The notes: generated by a model from the letters alone, not told the origin. A stretch of 64,000 nucleotides of DNA from Rhizoclosmatium globosum (GCA_002104985.1 MCGO01000078.1:1-64000), one strand, 5' to 3'. Shown: positions 1-12,834, counted from the first letter of the stretch. Numbers and translations: made by a program.

Positions 1-33
1 CCGGCGTTGACAAATAGGTCATACGGCTTTCAG

Positions 34-651
34 CGAGGTGTTAGAGCATGCGATGGGACCACGTAGCTTACATCAATTGCACAAAAGATGCGTGATTCAA
101 GGTACGTCAGTTGAGCAGCAATGCTGGCGGAATCGATTGCAAGGAATGCTTCACACCAAGACTGCGATTTCGGGCGGATGGTTTGGAATATCGTCGGTGC
201 TGATATATTTTACAGAGTGAGTCAGCAAATGTAAAAGCCAAGAGGAGAGCCACTCAAACTGATTTCCGAATCGACAAGAGTTGAATTGTATTCTTGACGA
301 TGTTTCAGTGGTGGTTCCGAGAGCCTTGGAAACAGTTTATCACCGATTACGTTTGTGTATGGGACAAGGGACGTTACGTGGGTGGCATTTGAGTTGGTTG
401 AACTTGTGAGAAGGACCAAGGTTGAGTGGAAGACTTTGAGCAGCGTTAAAGCGGGTTTGTTGAATCGGAAGTCACGGTCAAATGATGTTGATGTCCAAGT
501 GGAGACAAGGATTGCGATTCTGGGAAGGTACTTAGGGCTGCCAGGGTACTTGCTACTAGGGATGGGATTGAATACCTCAGCTGGATTGGATGCACTTGTC
601 CCGGCGTCTCAAACTCATCAAACAGATCAGAAGAACCCCGAGAAAGTCTGA
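34..651 (+). CDS. Hypothetical protein, 3' part only
   Basis: This is the end of a gene that begins upstream of the window. A possible acceptor (tttcag) ends at 33. Exon 34-216 is followed by a GT-AG intron at 217-308 (gtgagt...tttcag), and exon 309-651 ends at a stop codon. The joined frame stays open for about 200 residues and reads through YGTRDVTW and GLLNRKSRS. I see no transmembrane segment, signal peptide or motif that I recognise. The product is unknown. The splice join is supported by phase and by loss of the in-frame stop, not by homology. Confidence 0.4.
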
Positions 652-1275
652 GGCAGTTGCGTATTTGGGCCATACGGAAAGCAGCGCGGTGGAAAATATC
701 ATTTATTTGACGAATTGTTGGGATTCCTTACCTCGCTCTGAATACATTCAATGCAATGGCCCGTCTTTTATTTGACTGCTTTCAAGCTGTGTGTCCAGAC
801 GAGAGCTCGGCTAAGAAGAGAGATTATTCTGAGTATATGTATAAATTATGTTCCAGGAATAAATACTCATGAAGATTTGGCTCGCATACTCAGTTAAATC
901 TATACGAGACGCATGTGTCAGAAAGTTGAGGGGAGGATCTTTTCAATTCAGAAGTCGTTGCTGACTACTTAAACTATACTGTGAAGTCCTCACTACTCTT
1001 GAAGCTACGAGACGCTTTGAAAATCGGGTGCTCGTCGTCCCCTTTGTTGATCCTCACTCGTTTTGTGTCATTTTGGGGTTATTCGTCTCAATTTAAGCTT
1101 TTCCGCGAAACTATGCCACATTATTAAGGTTGTGTATTTATTGTTCATTTTCGTAACGCGAAAGAGATTGAATTGGCGGCGCTGCAAAGATCACTTGGTG
1201 TTCTCATTCCAAATCACATTACAACAAATTTGGTTTCGCGTGACTTAAGACCGATTGATTTCACCAAACACGTAG
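652..1275. other. Intergenic, no gene seen
   Basis: The short open frames here (590-775, 1063-1248) have no splice context, no recognisable motif and low-complexity composition. I see no tRNA. The right end leads into the core promoter of the F-box/LRR gene. Confidence 0.5.
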
Positions 1276-1304
1276 GCGCCACCAAGAAAAGGTATATAAC
1301 GCAG
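1276..1304 (+). promoter_or_regulatory. TATA-type core promoter of F-box/LRR gene
   Basis: The block runs from GCGCCACC through a purine-rich spacer to GGTATATAACGCAG. The last 14 bases and the GCGCCACC start are repeated almost exactly at 26531-26558, in front of an unrelated secreted-protein gene. The TATATAAC core lies about 120 bp upstream of the probable ATG at 1419. Confidence 0.6.
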
Positions 1305-1418
1305 CAGGACACTCATTTCCCTCTAATCACTATTTATTAGTTTTTTGAAGGAGGCTGCAAATGAAACAATCTTATCGGTTTGAGAAGGAAAGCCAGAAAC
1401 GCGATAACCAAAACCAAA

Positions 1419-2498
1419 ATGCTTGCTGTCACACCACCGCTTTCTCCACTTCAACATAAGCTACCTATCGAAATCATCCAGCATATTTTCAGTTTGCTTC
1501 CACCATCGGAAGCACTGAAACAGTTGGTGCTGTGCAAGAGAATACGATGGTGCCTCCAAGACCAACACTTTGCCAAACTAAACTTACTCACTCACTTCCC
1601 ACCTTCTGTATGCCTCAATAACCCGTCATTGCTATCAATACTGCGTACACTCTGGTTCTTGTTACCTTCTTCGTCTTATCAGTCAATGATAGCCAAAACA
1701 TATCTACTTATCTCTCTTGGGTCTGATCAGCCAACCAAACTCGACTGGTCATTCCAATGTCTATATGGACGTATTCCTTCCTCTATATCACTATTTTCTG
1801 GGATTTCGAGCTTGTCGTTGTCTGAAAACAATTTGCATGGTGCAGTTCCCATCCAACTCTTGTCTTTGGCACCTTCATTAGTGTCGTTGGATCTGAGCTA
1901 CAACCGGCTGACATCCGGATGGGAATCGATCACGCAACTCATACATCTCACGAACCTCAATATGTCAGGAAACTTGCTTGAAGGGCTGTTACCATCTGAA
2001 TTGGGAAACTTGAGCGCGTTAGAGCACCTTCTGCTTGCTGAAATTGGGTTGACAGGGACACTTCCCGAGAGATTGGAAAACTAGAGAATCTCAAGACATT
2101 GGATTTTGAAGAAGAATAGGATTTCGGGGAGTGGTTCCAGTTGAATGGAGCGGAATGCGACAATTGAGGTACCTCTACCTACAATCAAACTTGTTGGAAT
2201 TATGTCCGTTTGATGCAGTTGCAGAAGGATGCAAATATCTTCGCGTCTTGGACGTGAGTGACAATCAGTTGACAGGCCATGTTCCGTGGACAGCATGTTG
2301 CACAGTGGATCAATTTGGAGTCTATCCCTCGCGAGAAATCAGCTTGAGTTAGGAGAATTGTCTGCAGAAAGTATTTTACGGAAGCCAAGCAGTTGTTTGA
2401 ATTGGTTAGACATATCTGGAAATTCATTCACGCTCTCCAAGCAAGACAGAACTCAATTTGAAAAGGAGCTGGAAAGTTTATTTGTTGAAGATTGGTGA
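1419..2498 (+). pseudogene. F-box/LRR protein, reading frame broken by four indels
   Basis: The probable start is the ATG at 1419 (MLAVTPPL). An F-box follows at once: LPIEIIQHIFSLLPPSEA, residues about 15-45. Plant-type LRRs follow, with the pattern LxxLxLSxNxLxGxxPxxLxxL. The frame then breaks four times. Near 2061 one C is missing in a C run; the shifted frame continues LPREIGKLENLKTLD. Near 2106 there is one extra T, near 2130 one extra G, and near 2288 one G is missing. Correct LRR sequence resumes after each break, up to a stop at 2498. Because every change is a homopolymer length change, the gene may be intact in the organism. F-box proteins normally recruit substrates to SCF ubiquitin ligases; the partner of this one is unknown. 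Confidence 0.7.
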
Positions 2499-2649
2499 CG
2501 TATTGTAAATAATATGTTAATTGTTTTATTGAGAACAACATCGCACCGTCTGATGCATTCGTTTCACAGCATACCAAGTAATTAATTAATATTAATACTT
2601 CTGAGTAATTGTCGCTCTGGGATTGGTGTGATTTGAAATCGGTTCTTCG

Positions 2650-4818
<2,169 letters not shown>

Positions 4819-4890
4819 GAACATGGTTTAAGGAATATGTATGATTATGTTTGCATGCGTTTAATGGATTTATTTTTAACGGAAATGAAG

Positions 4891-5727
4891 TTATTCCTCA
4901 TATCCCTCAATTCCAGGATTTTCATCCACATTCAAATTGAGGTTTCGTATTCGCTTAATCTCACGAGGAATTAGCCCAGTCGTGTGGCTGTCATATAAAT
5001 ACAATACACGCAACTTTCTAAGCCGTCCTAACTCTCGCGGAATAGGTCCATGCATTAAGGTACAAGCCAAAAACAACATTTGCAAATTCTGCATGTTTCC
5101 CCACTCTCGTGGAATAGGGCCTGTGACAGCTGTACCACTCAAGTCCAGACGTTGCAGCTGAAGAAGCTGAGTTCCCCACTCTGGATGCAGCGGACCATTC
5201 AATTGCTTATTGCTGTGAAGACTAAGGCGCTCAAGCTGTGTCAACATGCCAAGCTCGACAGGAATCGGGCCCGAGAGGGTATCACACTCTCCGATGGTCA
5301 AGCTCTTCAACTGAGTCAAGTTCGAGAGGGATGTTGGAATTGATCCCAACACGTGGCACTTTACAATGTCCAGCGTCTGCAAACAGCGAAACTGGCCCAA
5401 TGCATCTGGAATTTCAGAAGGATGTGTAAACCAGCCGAAATATAATTCTGTGGTTAACTGTGCTTGCTTTAACGCAAAGACTTGCTGAAAGGCAGCAGAG
5501 GGAGCAAGAAAGAATGCTTTTCGAAAGTAGTACAGCTCATTCCTATCTGAGCTATCGTCTTCCTTCAAGAACGTATTTATCACAGAAGTGGCGTATCCGG
5601 CTGAGTAGATTAGTGCCTTGAAGTCTTTGGAGACATGTGCAACTTTAAACGCCTCGGATGGACGAAGCCATCCCAGGATCATTACGAGAACATCGAAAGG
5701 AAGACTCATCATTGGCTTCCTGTTCAC
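4891..5727 (-). CDS. F-box/LRR protein
   Basis: An intact single-exon gene of 278 residues. The N-terminal F-box (SLPFDVLVMILGWLRPSEAF, residues about 8-27 and on) is followed by a linker and about seven plant-type LRRs with GPIPxELGxLxxLxxL spacing, such as LSGPIPVELGMLTQLERL. No signal peptide or membrane segment is visible, so it should be intracellular. By family it would bind SKP1 through the F-box and present a substrate through the LRR face. It is one of four related loci in the window and the only one with an uninterrupted frame. The 5' flank is hit by a copia element 11 bp upstream of the start codon, so its promoter may be displaced or replaced. Confidence 0.85.
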   Translation of the reverse strand: MNRKPMMSLPFDVLVMILGWLRPSEAFKVAHVSKDFKALIYSAGYATSVINTFLKEDDSSDRNELYYFRKAFFLAPSAAFQQVFALKQAQLTTELYFGWFTHPSEIPDALGQFRCLQTLDIVKCHVLGSIPTSLSNLTQLKSLTIGECDTLSGPIPVELGMLTQLERLSLHSNKQLNGPLHPEWGTQLLQLQRLDLSGTAVTGPIPREWGNMQNLQMLFLACTLMHGPIPRELGRLRKLRVLYLYDSHTTGLIPREIKRIRNLNLNVDENPGIEGYEE

Positions 5728-5738
5728 AACGGCAGAAG

Positions 5739-5871
5739 CTAAAGGAGCGCGTAGGTGTGAGCGATGGTATCACAACAGCGCGAGTTTCAAAGAGCGAAAG
5801 ATAAAGAAAAATCCGTTCCTTCCACCCTCATATATTCATAATTAAATTGATGGGATTGATTTCGGTTTATA
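5739..5871 (-). repeat. 3' LTR of copia element
   Basis: This 133-bp block starts ctaaaggagcgcg and ends gatttcggtttata. It matches 11692-11824 except at about two positions. It lies beside the F-box/LRR gene, whose ATG is at 5727. Confidence 0.8.
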
Positions 5872-5962
5872 CGAGTTTCAAAGAGCGAAAGATAAAGAAA
5901 AATCCGTTCCTTCCACCCTCATATATTCATAATTAAATTGATGGGATTGATTTCGGTTTATA
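5781..5962. repeat. 91-bp exact tandem duplication in LTR region
   Basis: The unit 5781-5871 (cgagtttcaaagagcgaaag to ttcggtttata) is repeated immediately at 5872-5962 with no difference seen. The RNase H frame ends inside the second unit, at 5933. The opposite LTR has only one unit. Confidence 0.9.
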
Positions 5963-6822
5963 CGCCTCGCAACTGGAACTGGGTAGGTAGGGTGTCAGAT
6001 CCATAACGTTGATGCGAGCTCGTTGTTGTTTAAGTTCTTCCTTGGTGACAGGTTTTGTATTTGGATTTGCTGGGTTTTCGGTTCCTTTGATGTTGTTTGC
6101 GTAGATGAGTCCCTGCTTTTGTCTTTCTCTGATGGCCATATGACGGACATCAATGTGTTTCGATTTGTTGCGGTTGCAGTTGTTGTGGAAAATTTCGACG
6201 GCTGTGTCATTATCGCAATAGATTGGAGTTGGTTCCACTTGCATAATCCCAAGTTCGTTGAGTAGACGACGGAAGCAGATAGTGTTTTCGGTACCTGCAT
6301 TAGCTGCAATAACTTCAGCTTCAAGGACAGATGTTGCGACTGTTTTTTGTGACTGGCATTTAGCATTGATAACTGTACCACCCAACGTGTGAATTTCACT
6401 AGAGATTGATTTTCGAGTTACTGTGTCTTTGGCAAAATCCGAGTCGTAGTAGCTTCTTAAAACCAGATCGCCCTCTTTGGGAAAGAATAATCCAAAGTTT
6501 AGTGTTCTGGCAACGTAACCAATTGCATGCTTGAAAAGTTTCCAATGTGAAATATTGGGATCATGGTAGTGGCTTGCCAGTGTCCTGTATACGTTTGCAA
6601 GGTATGGGTCCGTGTGTACCAGGTACTGGAGTGGTGCGACTGATTTTCTGTAATTGATATTGTTGTCAGTGTAGAATTGTGCATCAATATCAGTTGGTGG
6701 CATGTCCCAGTCTGGGTTGTACGTTGACGGCATAGGGCATTCATTCTTTGTGTATCCATCCCAAAATGCATCCAGAATGACTTTCTTGGCTGGAATCTGA
6801 TGAGCAATATATCCTCCTTCAA
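5933..6822 (-). pseudogene. Copia RNase H domain
   Basis: The 3' part of the Pol frame, open from about 6822. It carries the copia RNase H acidic residues in context: YYDSDFAKD, VLEAEVIAA and YCDNDTAVEI. It ends with KNTKPV-like residues and a stop inside the LTR duplication. It is separated from the RT frame by a one-base change near 6845: GCCCCTTCTTAG would read through as AIQNVKVEGG if one T were restored. It is therefore the continuation of the RT gene, not a separate one. Confidence 0.75.
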
Positions 6823-6840
6823 CTTTGACGTTTTGAATGG

Positions 6841-8737
6841 CTAAGAAGGGGCATCAATGGTGTCTCGCAGTGGAAAGACTTTGTTGAGTTCCGCAATGTC
6901 TTTTTCCATAATCGATTCCAAGCCTCGGTCGCAAGCTGCTTTTTGATCGTCCACATAAGTGTATAGAATTAGTAGTTTGTTGTCCACTACTTTGACATAG
7001 AGGCATGGCATATCGATACATTCCTTATAACCAAGTTCCGCGACCTTCTTCCCATATGTTTCGTTCCACCAGCGTGGACCCTCCTTGATTCCATTTATAC
7101 ATTTGAGAAGGAGCATAACAAGGTGTTCTGTTCCTGGCGCAACTGTTCCTGGTGCTTGTTGGGCATATATAGCATATTTGGTGAGTGCGTTCAGGAATGC
7201 TGATGCAAAATCGGTATTGTACACTGTCATATCGCGTTTGGAGATTATAGAGAGGAGCATGAAGAGTGCTGCCATTGCAGGAGTTGGAGAGAAAGTAGAG
7301 TGTGGGTCAGTGTTAATTTGGTGTCCTCCGTGGACAATCATACGAGCTTTGTATTCCTCGACTCCCGTAGAGTCGTCCAGTTTAATTTTGAAGACCCACA
7401 TGGTTGGTAATACATTCATACCTTTCTTTCGTGGCACAAGTTCAAAGCTTTTAAATTTGAGCTTGTGGGAAGTGAGTTCTTTGAAGATTGCTTCTTCCCA
7501 TTTGTGCCAGTCCGGGCGTCGTTTTGCTTCTGCAATATTGCGGGGTCCTGCAAATGTTGTATTGGCTGTGTTATTTGTGTTTGAGTCTGTAAACGTTGCA
7601 GAGAGTGCTGGATTGTTTTGGGCAATGGCAATGAGAAATTTGAGCTCATCATGGATTTCAAAGTGGATTTCGGACTCTTCATCTTGAACAGCAAAATGAG
7701 AGCATGCAAGTGCTTCAAATAAATCAAGATAATCGCTCACATGTAGTGAGTTTGCGAGATCCATTCCAGAGATGTGCGCTGACCCCCCCATCTCTGAAAC
7801 TTCACTCTGCATACTCGTCGGCAGTGCGCAACGCTGCATCGACCCCACCTGGGTTGGTGTATTTGGCGACATGAGTGAGGTCTGTGATGGTGGTTTAATA
7901 GGTATATTCCAAGTTCCATTGCTTTCTGGAATAATTGCGTGGACTTCCTGAAATCCAATGGGTGCCCCTTCCTTATTTCGTTTGAAGGTTCCAATGTATT
8001 TGTTCATGGTCTTGCTGTCGTTCCAGATATCAAGTGCATTGTCACGCATTAGTTGTGATTCGGCAATTAGTCCGCGCGAAGAGCTCGGTACTTCCTCAAC
8101 TTTTGTGAGGACTATTGGGATAATTGATTGGAGTTGCTGTTTGCCATATGTACCAGATCCGGCAATAAATGACCCAGAGGATGAGGTTTTATAAATTTTT
8201 GGGGTTGATGAATAGGTGTCGTGCATAGTGTTAGAACATGGGAGTAGGTGATTGTTGCAACCACTGTCAAGAAGCATGGTGGTTATTGTCTCTGAGGAAG
8301 TAGAGTGAGAGTATGCCTGATCAGTGGAAGTGTTAAATTGACAACTCACATCATGTGAGTTGTCGAGCTCCACCCCCGCGCTGTCTGTGCGTGATACAAC
8401 TGGAGTTGTCACCGCAACAGGGGTTTTGCTCACAACTCTCGATTCTGGAGCACAACTCCCGGAAACACCTTTTTGCGGATTTTCGATAGGAGCTGCATGT
8501 ATTTCTTGTTCTGTAGATACTGCTGAGTTTTGCTTTGAGCGTTTAAGTGAGGGTGATTCCTCATCACTGTCGGATAGGAGAAGTTCAGGTAAAGTTTCGT
8601 CATCTGAATTGTTAATTGTTGCTGAAAAGGCAGATGAGGATTTGGAAGAGGGTTTGAATTGTTTAGAGCTCGATGATGTTGTGGAAGTTGTAGTCTTGCG
8701 TGAGGAGGGGGTATGTATCCTGGCTGGCCTGGCTTGA
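6841..8737 (-). pseudogene. Copia protease and reverse transcriptase
   Basis: The minus-strand frame is open from about 8737; the first Met of the long frame is at 8433. In order it has a linker duplicated from the Gag tail, the aspartic protease motif LLDSGCNNHL, a low-complexity linker, and RT. The RT begins at RRPDWHKWEEAI and carries TDFASAFLNA and the catalytic YVDDQ. It stops early at 6841 because of a frame change into the RNase H part. Protease sits downstream of integrase here, so this half appears to come from a second template copy. Confidence 0.75.
8305..8495 (-). repeat. 191-bp internal direct repeat, copy B
   Basis: It matches 10170-10360 over 191 bp with only a few substitutions. 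It encodes VVSxTPVAVTTP and DNSHDVSCQ in both copies. It marks the junction where the Gag-linker sequence was duplicated. Confidence 0.85.
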
Positions 8738-8894
8738 GAGTGACTTTAGTTAGTTGGGATCTTATTGTCATTGAAACATAACCATTCCCTCTGTTTACAA
8801 GACCAGAAATGGCAGTTGAGGCATTGGGCGTGATAGTGGCATTGTCTACTTTGGCTTTCTTTGGGTTTTTGATGCGATGGTCTGGAAGGACTGT

Positions 8895-10979
8895 TCAGTT
8901 TGGTGGTCGACGATCACGTTCAGGGCGGTGTTGAATTGCTTGTTCAACAGGGAGGATTGTGTTAGATGATGGGTCATGTTCTTGTTCCACGGGGGGTGGT
9001 GGGTTAGTGGCTGGGGCAGGCACTATTTGATGGTTGGGAAGTTGTGGTTGATGGGAGGGTGCCATGGCGAGGAAGTCTTCTATCCACGAGGATTCTTCTG
9101 TCTGGAGTAGGGGGTCATTGAAATTGAGCTCGCTAAATTTGAAGGTGTTTTCATAAAAATAAGCGTTGCGGGTGTACTTTGGGGGGTTTGAGATGGGGGT
9201 CCCTTTCTTCCAGACAGCCCATGCGTTTGAAACCACTTCATGACCATCATAGTCTCCATATCCGAGGAATCTACCTTCTTCTCCCCGTTCATCAACTTTG
9301 TTTGCGTCCACGACAGTATCTGACTTCCTGAATGTCACAATGCAAAATCCTGTCCTCCAGTTTGTGCAGTCTGGGGGATAGTTGAACCATTGTTCAAAAG
9401 GGGTGATTGAATGATTGTTTGCTGATTTTGTGAGAAGTCGGTTGTCATAATACCCTGAGTTGAGTAGAGCCCATCCCCAGAGGCCATCTGTAACTTCTGT
9501 GGCACTGATTGTTGATCGAATTTTGTCAAAGGCAGTATAGTTGTAACGCTCCACTTTGAATTGAAGTTGATGGCCCCCTTGGGTGCCAAGTTGCTTTTGG
9601 ACACCCAACTCTTGAAGAATTTCTGCAAGTTCGCTGCCAGTGTGTTCACTAATTGGGTCTAGTCGCCATTTTCTGTTTGTATGAGGGTGAATTCGGTCAA
9701 CCCACTTCATAAAGAATTTTACGCGGTCATATAGTTCTGTTCTGCTTTTAAAGAGGTAGATGAATTTCATAGCTGTAGCAGCGCATACAATAATAATGGC
9801 TCCAACATTCCCATAAATGTCTGGGCGTTTGGCATAGACTGCATCGGCAGTGAACACTTCTGCAGGTTTGTAGAGGTGTGTTCCATCATGTCCAGTGTAG
9901 GGATACCTGCGCATTTTTCCTTTAATGCAGTGAGTACAAGTTTCGGTGCGGCAGGGACAGGTGGAATCCATTGGGGCTTTCGCAATATCCATATTTCTTA
10001 CTACTTTAGAGGATGCAATAATAGTTTCAAGGTTTGCATGATTTGCACGGAGATGCCAACGTTGGGCTGTAACTTTTGACTTTGGGATTTGATTAAGTGC
10101 AATATTGGCTGAGGCAGTTGTTAAATCTATAATAGTGGTGCATAGACAGTTGGGTTCTAATTTGTTGGGGTGAGAGTATGCCTGATCAATGGAAGTGTTA
10201 AGTTGACAACTCACATCATGTGAGTTGTCGAGCTCCACCCCCGCGCTGTCTGTGCGTGATACAACTGGAGTTGTCACTGCAACGGGGGTTTCGCTCACAA
10301 CTCTCGATTCCGGAGCACAACTCCCGGAAACACCTTTTTGCGGATTTTCGATAGGAGCTGGCAATTGATCTTGATTGGTCTTGGGGGTTGATGCTGCTTG
10401 GGCGTAGCTGCGTTTTGGTGGGGTTGTTGGTGTTTGCAGCTGGACAGATACTTGTTGGAGTGGTTGGAGTGGGGGCACAGCCATTTCTGAGTCTTCTTCA
10501 TCACTGTCAGAGTCGAGAGGGAGTGGACAAAGTGGAGAGTAGATGGTAGGGGAAACTTTATTGGCTTCGTTTCTTTGCTTCATATCCGCTTGCTTCTTTT
10601 GGAACTTTGCAATTTTGAATGGGTTACAAGGGGGCAGGTGTCCGTAGCAACCGTTTTCAGGGCATTTTGGGCAATCTACACCTGTTGCGACAAATCCACA
10701 GGTTTCTGATCCACACTTCACGCAGGGAGTCTTCTTGTAAGTGCGAGAGGTCGATGGCGTTTGAGTTTGGTTGGCATTGGGAGCTTTTGGCGGAGCAGGA
10801 TCGTCATACTTTTGGGTGGAGTTGGCAGTGCGCTTGGATGGTCGCACACCTCCTGGCCACTTGGTAATGAGTCCATGGAGGTAGTCGTCAGATCTAGTTT
10901 CCTTGCGTTGGATCGAAGAGCCTTTGTAGATATCGAATAGGTCTCGGAAGTAGTTCACCGGTGAGGGGGTCTGGGCCAA
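8895..10979 (-). pseudogene. Copia Gag tail and integrase
   Basis: A frame of about 690 residues. The N-terminal part has a cysteine cluster (CVKCGSETCGF, CPKCPENGCYGHLPPC) that looks like a nucleic-acid-binding knuckle. After the 191-bp repeat it jumps straight into the GAG-pre-integrase and integrase zinc region (WHLRANHANLETI, CTHCIKGKMRR). The core follows with TADAVYAK and DPISEHTGSE, then the GYGDYDGHEV tail of copia integrases. There is no protease between Gag and integrase in this frame. It overlaps the Gag frame by about 86 bp in another frame. Confidence 0.75.
10170..10360 (-). repeat. 191-bp internal direct repeat, copy A
   Basis: The partner of 8305-8495. The two copies lie 1865 bp apart and flank the integrase block. 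Confidence 0.85.
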
Positions 10980-11619
10980 ACTTTGTCACATGTTCTTGAT
11001 TTTCCAAGGTGAATCTGTTGCAAACTTTGCTGTAGATGGTTTCGTTGGGAGTGAACAAGTTGTGGCCTTCCATTGTGATGATAAGAGTTTCAGCGCGATC
11101 GATGTAATCGTGGCAGGTTTCGTGGTTGAGTTGGGCGAGTGCTTCAAATTCCTGGCGAAGATGTTTGTGGATGGCTTCTGGTTGGACATTGATATAATCA
11201 AGGATTTTGATGTAGGCATCGTGGGCACTGGTGGAGTTGATGATCTTGTCATGGATTTGCTTATCCACAGAGGCAAGAAAGACTGCAGTGAGTGCTGCAT
11301 CCACGTGATTGTTTGCAAGCTTGCAGTCTCTCAAATCGCGCTTTTCGCTGGGAGTGGGATTGGCATTGGGGTCCATTTGAAATTCAGTGATGGATGGGTG
11401 GTGGAAGCCAAATTCGGCATGATCCCAGAACTCCTCGCACTCCACTAAGTTTGAAGTCGATTTGATCCATTGTCCTGTAGTAGCATGGCGTTCCTTGGGG
11501 ATAAGGGTGAAGAAACCCTTAATTGGTTTGATGGTGTTGGCAGCCTTAATAGCAGCAGATCTCCAGGAAGGGAACTGCTGACGGGCATTGTTCTTTGTGA
11601 GCAGAAAGGTTTGGCTCAT
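10894..11619 (-). CDS. Copia Gag
   Basis: A 241-residue frame near the 5' LTR. It begins MSQTFLLTKNNARQQFPSW and reads through EQWDHAEF-like and LRQEFEALAQLNHETCHDYI segments, typical of copia Gag (UBN2-like) proteins: capsid-forming, helical, without catalytic motifs. The frame then passes into the next one by a one-base change near 10985. The start was chosen as the first Met after the 5' LTR. Confidence 0.7.
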   Translation of the reverse strand: MSQTFLLTKNNARQQFPSWRSAAIKAANTIKPIKGFFTLIPKERHATTGQWIKSTSNLVECEEFWDHAEFGFHHPSITEFQMDPNANPTPSEKRDLRDCKLANNHVDAALTAVFLASVDKQIHDKIINSTSAHDAYIKILDYINVQPEAIHKHLRQEFEALAQLNHETCHDYIDRAETLIITMEGHNLFTPNETIYSKVCNRFTLENQEHVTKFGPDPLTGELLPRPIRYLQRLFDPTQGN

Positions 11620-11691
11620 TCATTCTCAGGTTTGGTTGGCAGGCTGTTGCTTTCAAGTTGTGTTGTGGTTTTGGGGCTAGAGACTCTTAAT

Positions 11692-11824
11692 CTAAAGGAG
11701 CGCGTAGGTGTGAGCGATGGTATCACAACAGCGCGAGTTTCAAAGAGCAAAAGATAAAGAAAAATCCGTTCCTTCCACCCTCATATATTCATAATTAAAT
11801 TGATGGGATTGATTTCAGTTTATA
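11692..11824 (-). repeat. 5' LTR of copia element
   Basis: A 133-bp direct repeat of 5739-5871. In the element's orientation it precedes Gag by about 70 bp. The right flank begins gaagcgg, matching the gaag left of the other LTR. Confidence 0.8.
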
Positions 11825-12301
11825 GAAGCGGTACTTGGATCCGGTGTTTGGGGCATTATGTATGTCAGTGTGCACAAAGTTGCAATGAATCTACTGTGTT
11901 TCAAAGGATTGCAATGAAATATAAATAGAACAATCGCAGGCAGCATAACTGTCTTCCATTCACCGCAGGATAGGCACATTGGACCGTCGATTAAAAAGAC
12001 TTCCTCCCATACAGCTAAAATGTTAATTTAATAAGTGATTTCAAGGAATTACTGATTGTGACAAAAAGATCTCAATTGTGAAGTATAGTAATAATTGGGG
12101 AAATAAGTAGAAGTTGAGAAAACACTGATGTTGATGGACAATTTGTTTGATCCACGAGTTCAGGCTTATGATTTAAGGTATATATACAACATACGCGGTT
12201 TTCGCGCATTAAATGTGTCTGTTTTAAGAGAAGAGCGTTTAAAGGGATGTCTAGCTTAGTAAAACGCTGGGAAATCATTATAATCACTTTTACGTGTCGT
12301 G
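11825..12301. other. Intergenic, no gene seen
   Basis: AT-rich sequence between the copia element and tRNA-Gln. The frames here are short and have no motif. Confidence 0.5.
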
Positions 12302-12373
12302 TGTTGTATAGTGTAGTGGTGATCACCCTGGTTTTTGATACCAGTAACTCCGGTTCGAATCCGGATACGACCT
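12302..12373 (+). tRNA. tRNA-Gln (UUG)
   Basis: A cloverleaf can be drawn: acceptor TGTTGTA/TACGACC (with a T-C mismatch at pair 1 and one G-U), D-arm AGTGTAGTGGTGATCAC, anticodon stem CTGGT/ACCAG around loop TTTTGAT (anticodon TTG), and T-arm TCCGG-TTCGAAT-CCGGA. There is no intron. The mismatched first pair is slightly unusual. Confidence 0.85.
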
Positions 12374-12639
12374 CACGCACGTTGTTTTGGGGAGTTGTGG
12401 TGTGGATGTTGGAAAGGCTGGAAAACTCCGGTATTGGCCTCTGTCCCACTGACTTACTCTATGGAAGCATTGATATTTACTACTAAAAGACGAAAAGGGA
12501 GGCCAACGCGTGGGAAAGTTGGGAACTGTGAGTGTGCAAAAAGATGATTGTCCACAAACATGTCAGCCCAAGTGAAAAGAATGAGCCATCAATAGTCTAG
12601 TTTATTCTGTGAATTTCTTGTTGTTTTCCATTATTTCCT

Positions 12640-12834
12640 AGAATCTGGAAAGACGTTATCATTCCTGACGACCCAAATCCTCGACCTAAATCCGGCTATA
12701 TTAATGTCTCGAAATTCATCTTGGACGAAAGCACAATGCTCAGAGACTCTACCGCTGACGCCGCCTACTGTAGATTATTCGAAGCCGTGAAGTGGACACT
12801 CATTAATATGTTTGAGGGCATGGTGATAAAGTAG
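12640..12834 (+). pseudogene. Possible gene remnant
   Basis: After a possible acceptor (atttcctag) a frame of about 60 residues is open to a stop near 12834. It reads IWKDVIIPDDPNPRPKSGY, then VSKFILDES and LFEAVKWTLINMFEGM. Its composition looks coding, but no upstream exon joins it and I recognise no family. It may be the last exon of an unknown gene or a fragment. Confidence 0.25.

Larger units (their letters stand above)
5739..11824 (-). mobile_element. Ty1/copia LTR retrotransposon, rearranged
   Basis: The element is read on the minus strand. It is bounded by 133-bp direct terminal repeats (5739-5871 and 11692-11824) that differ at only about two bases. A possible 5-bp target duplication, agaag, lies at 5734-5738 and 11824-11828, sharing the last base of the repeat. 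Coding order from the 5' end is Gag, zinc knuckle-like region, integrase, protease, reverse transcriptase, RNase H. This differs from the copia order, in which protease precedes integrase. I found no clear primer-binding site or polypurine tract, and the terminal repeats do not start TG and end CA. It is broken by at least two frame changes and is probably inactive, though near-identical LTRs point to recent insertion. Confidence 0.85.

Noticed and set aside
5739..5871. Possible tRNA-like or SINE-like element in the repeat ctaaaggagcgcg...
   Set aside because: No cloverleaf or A/B box pair fits; the matching copy at the far end of the copia element shows it is the LTR.
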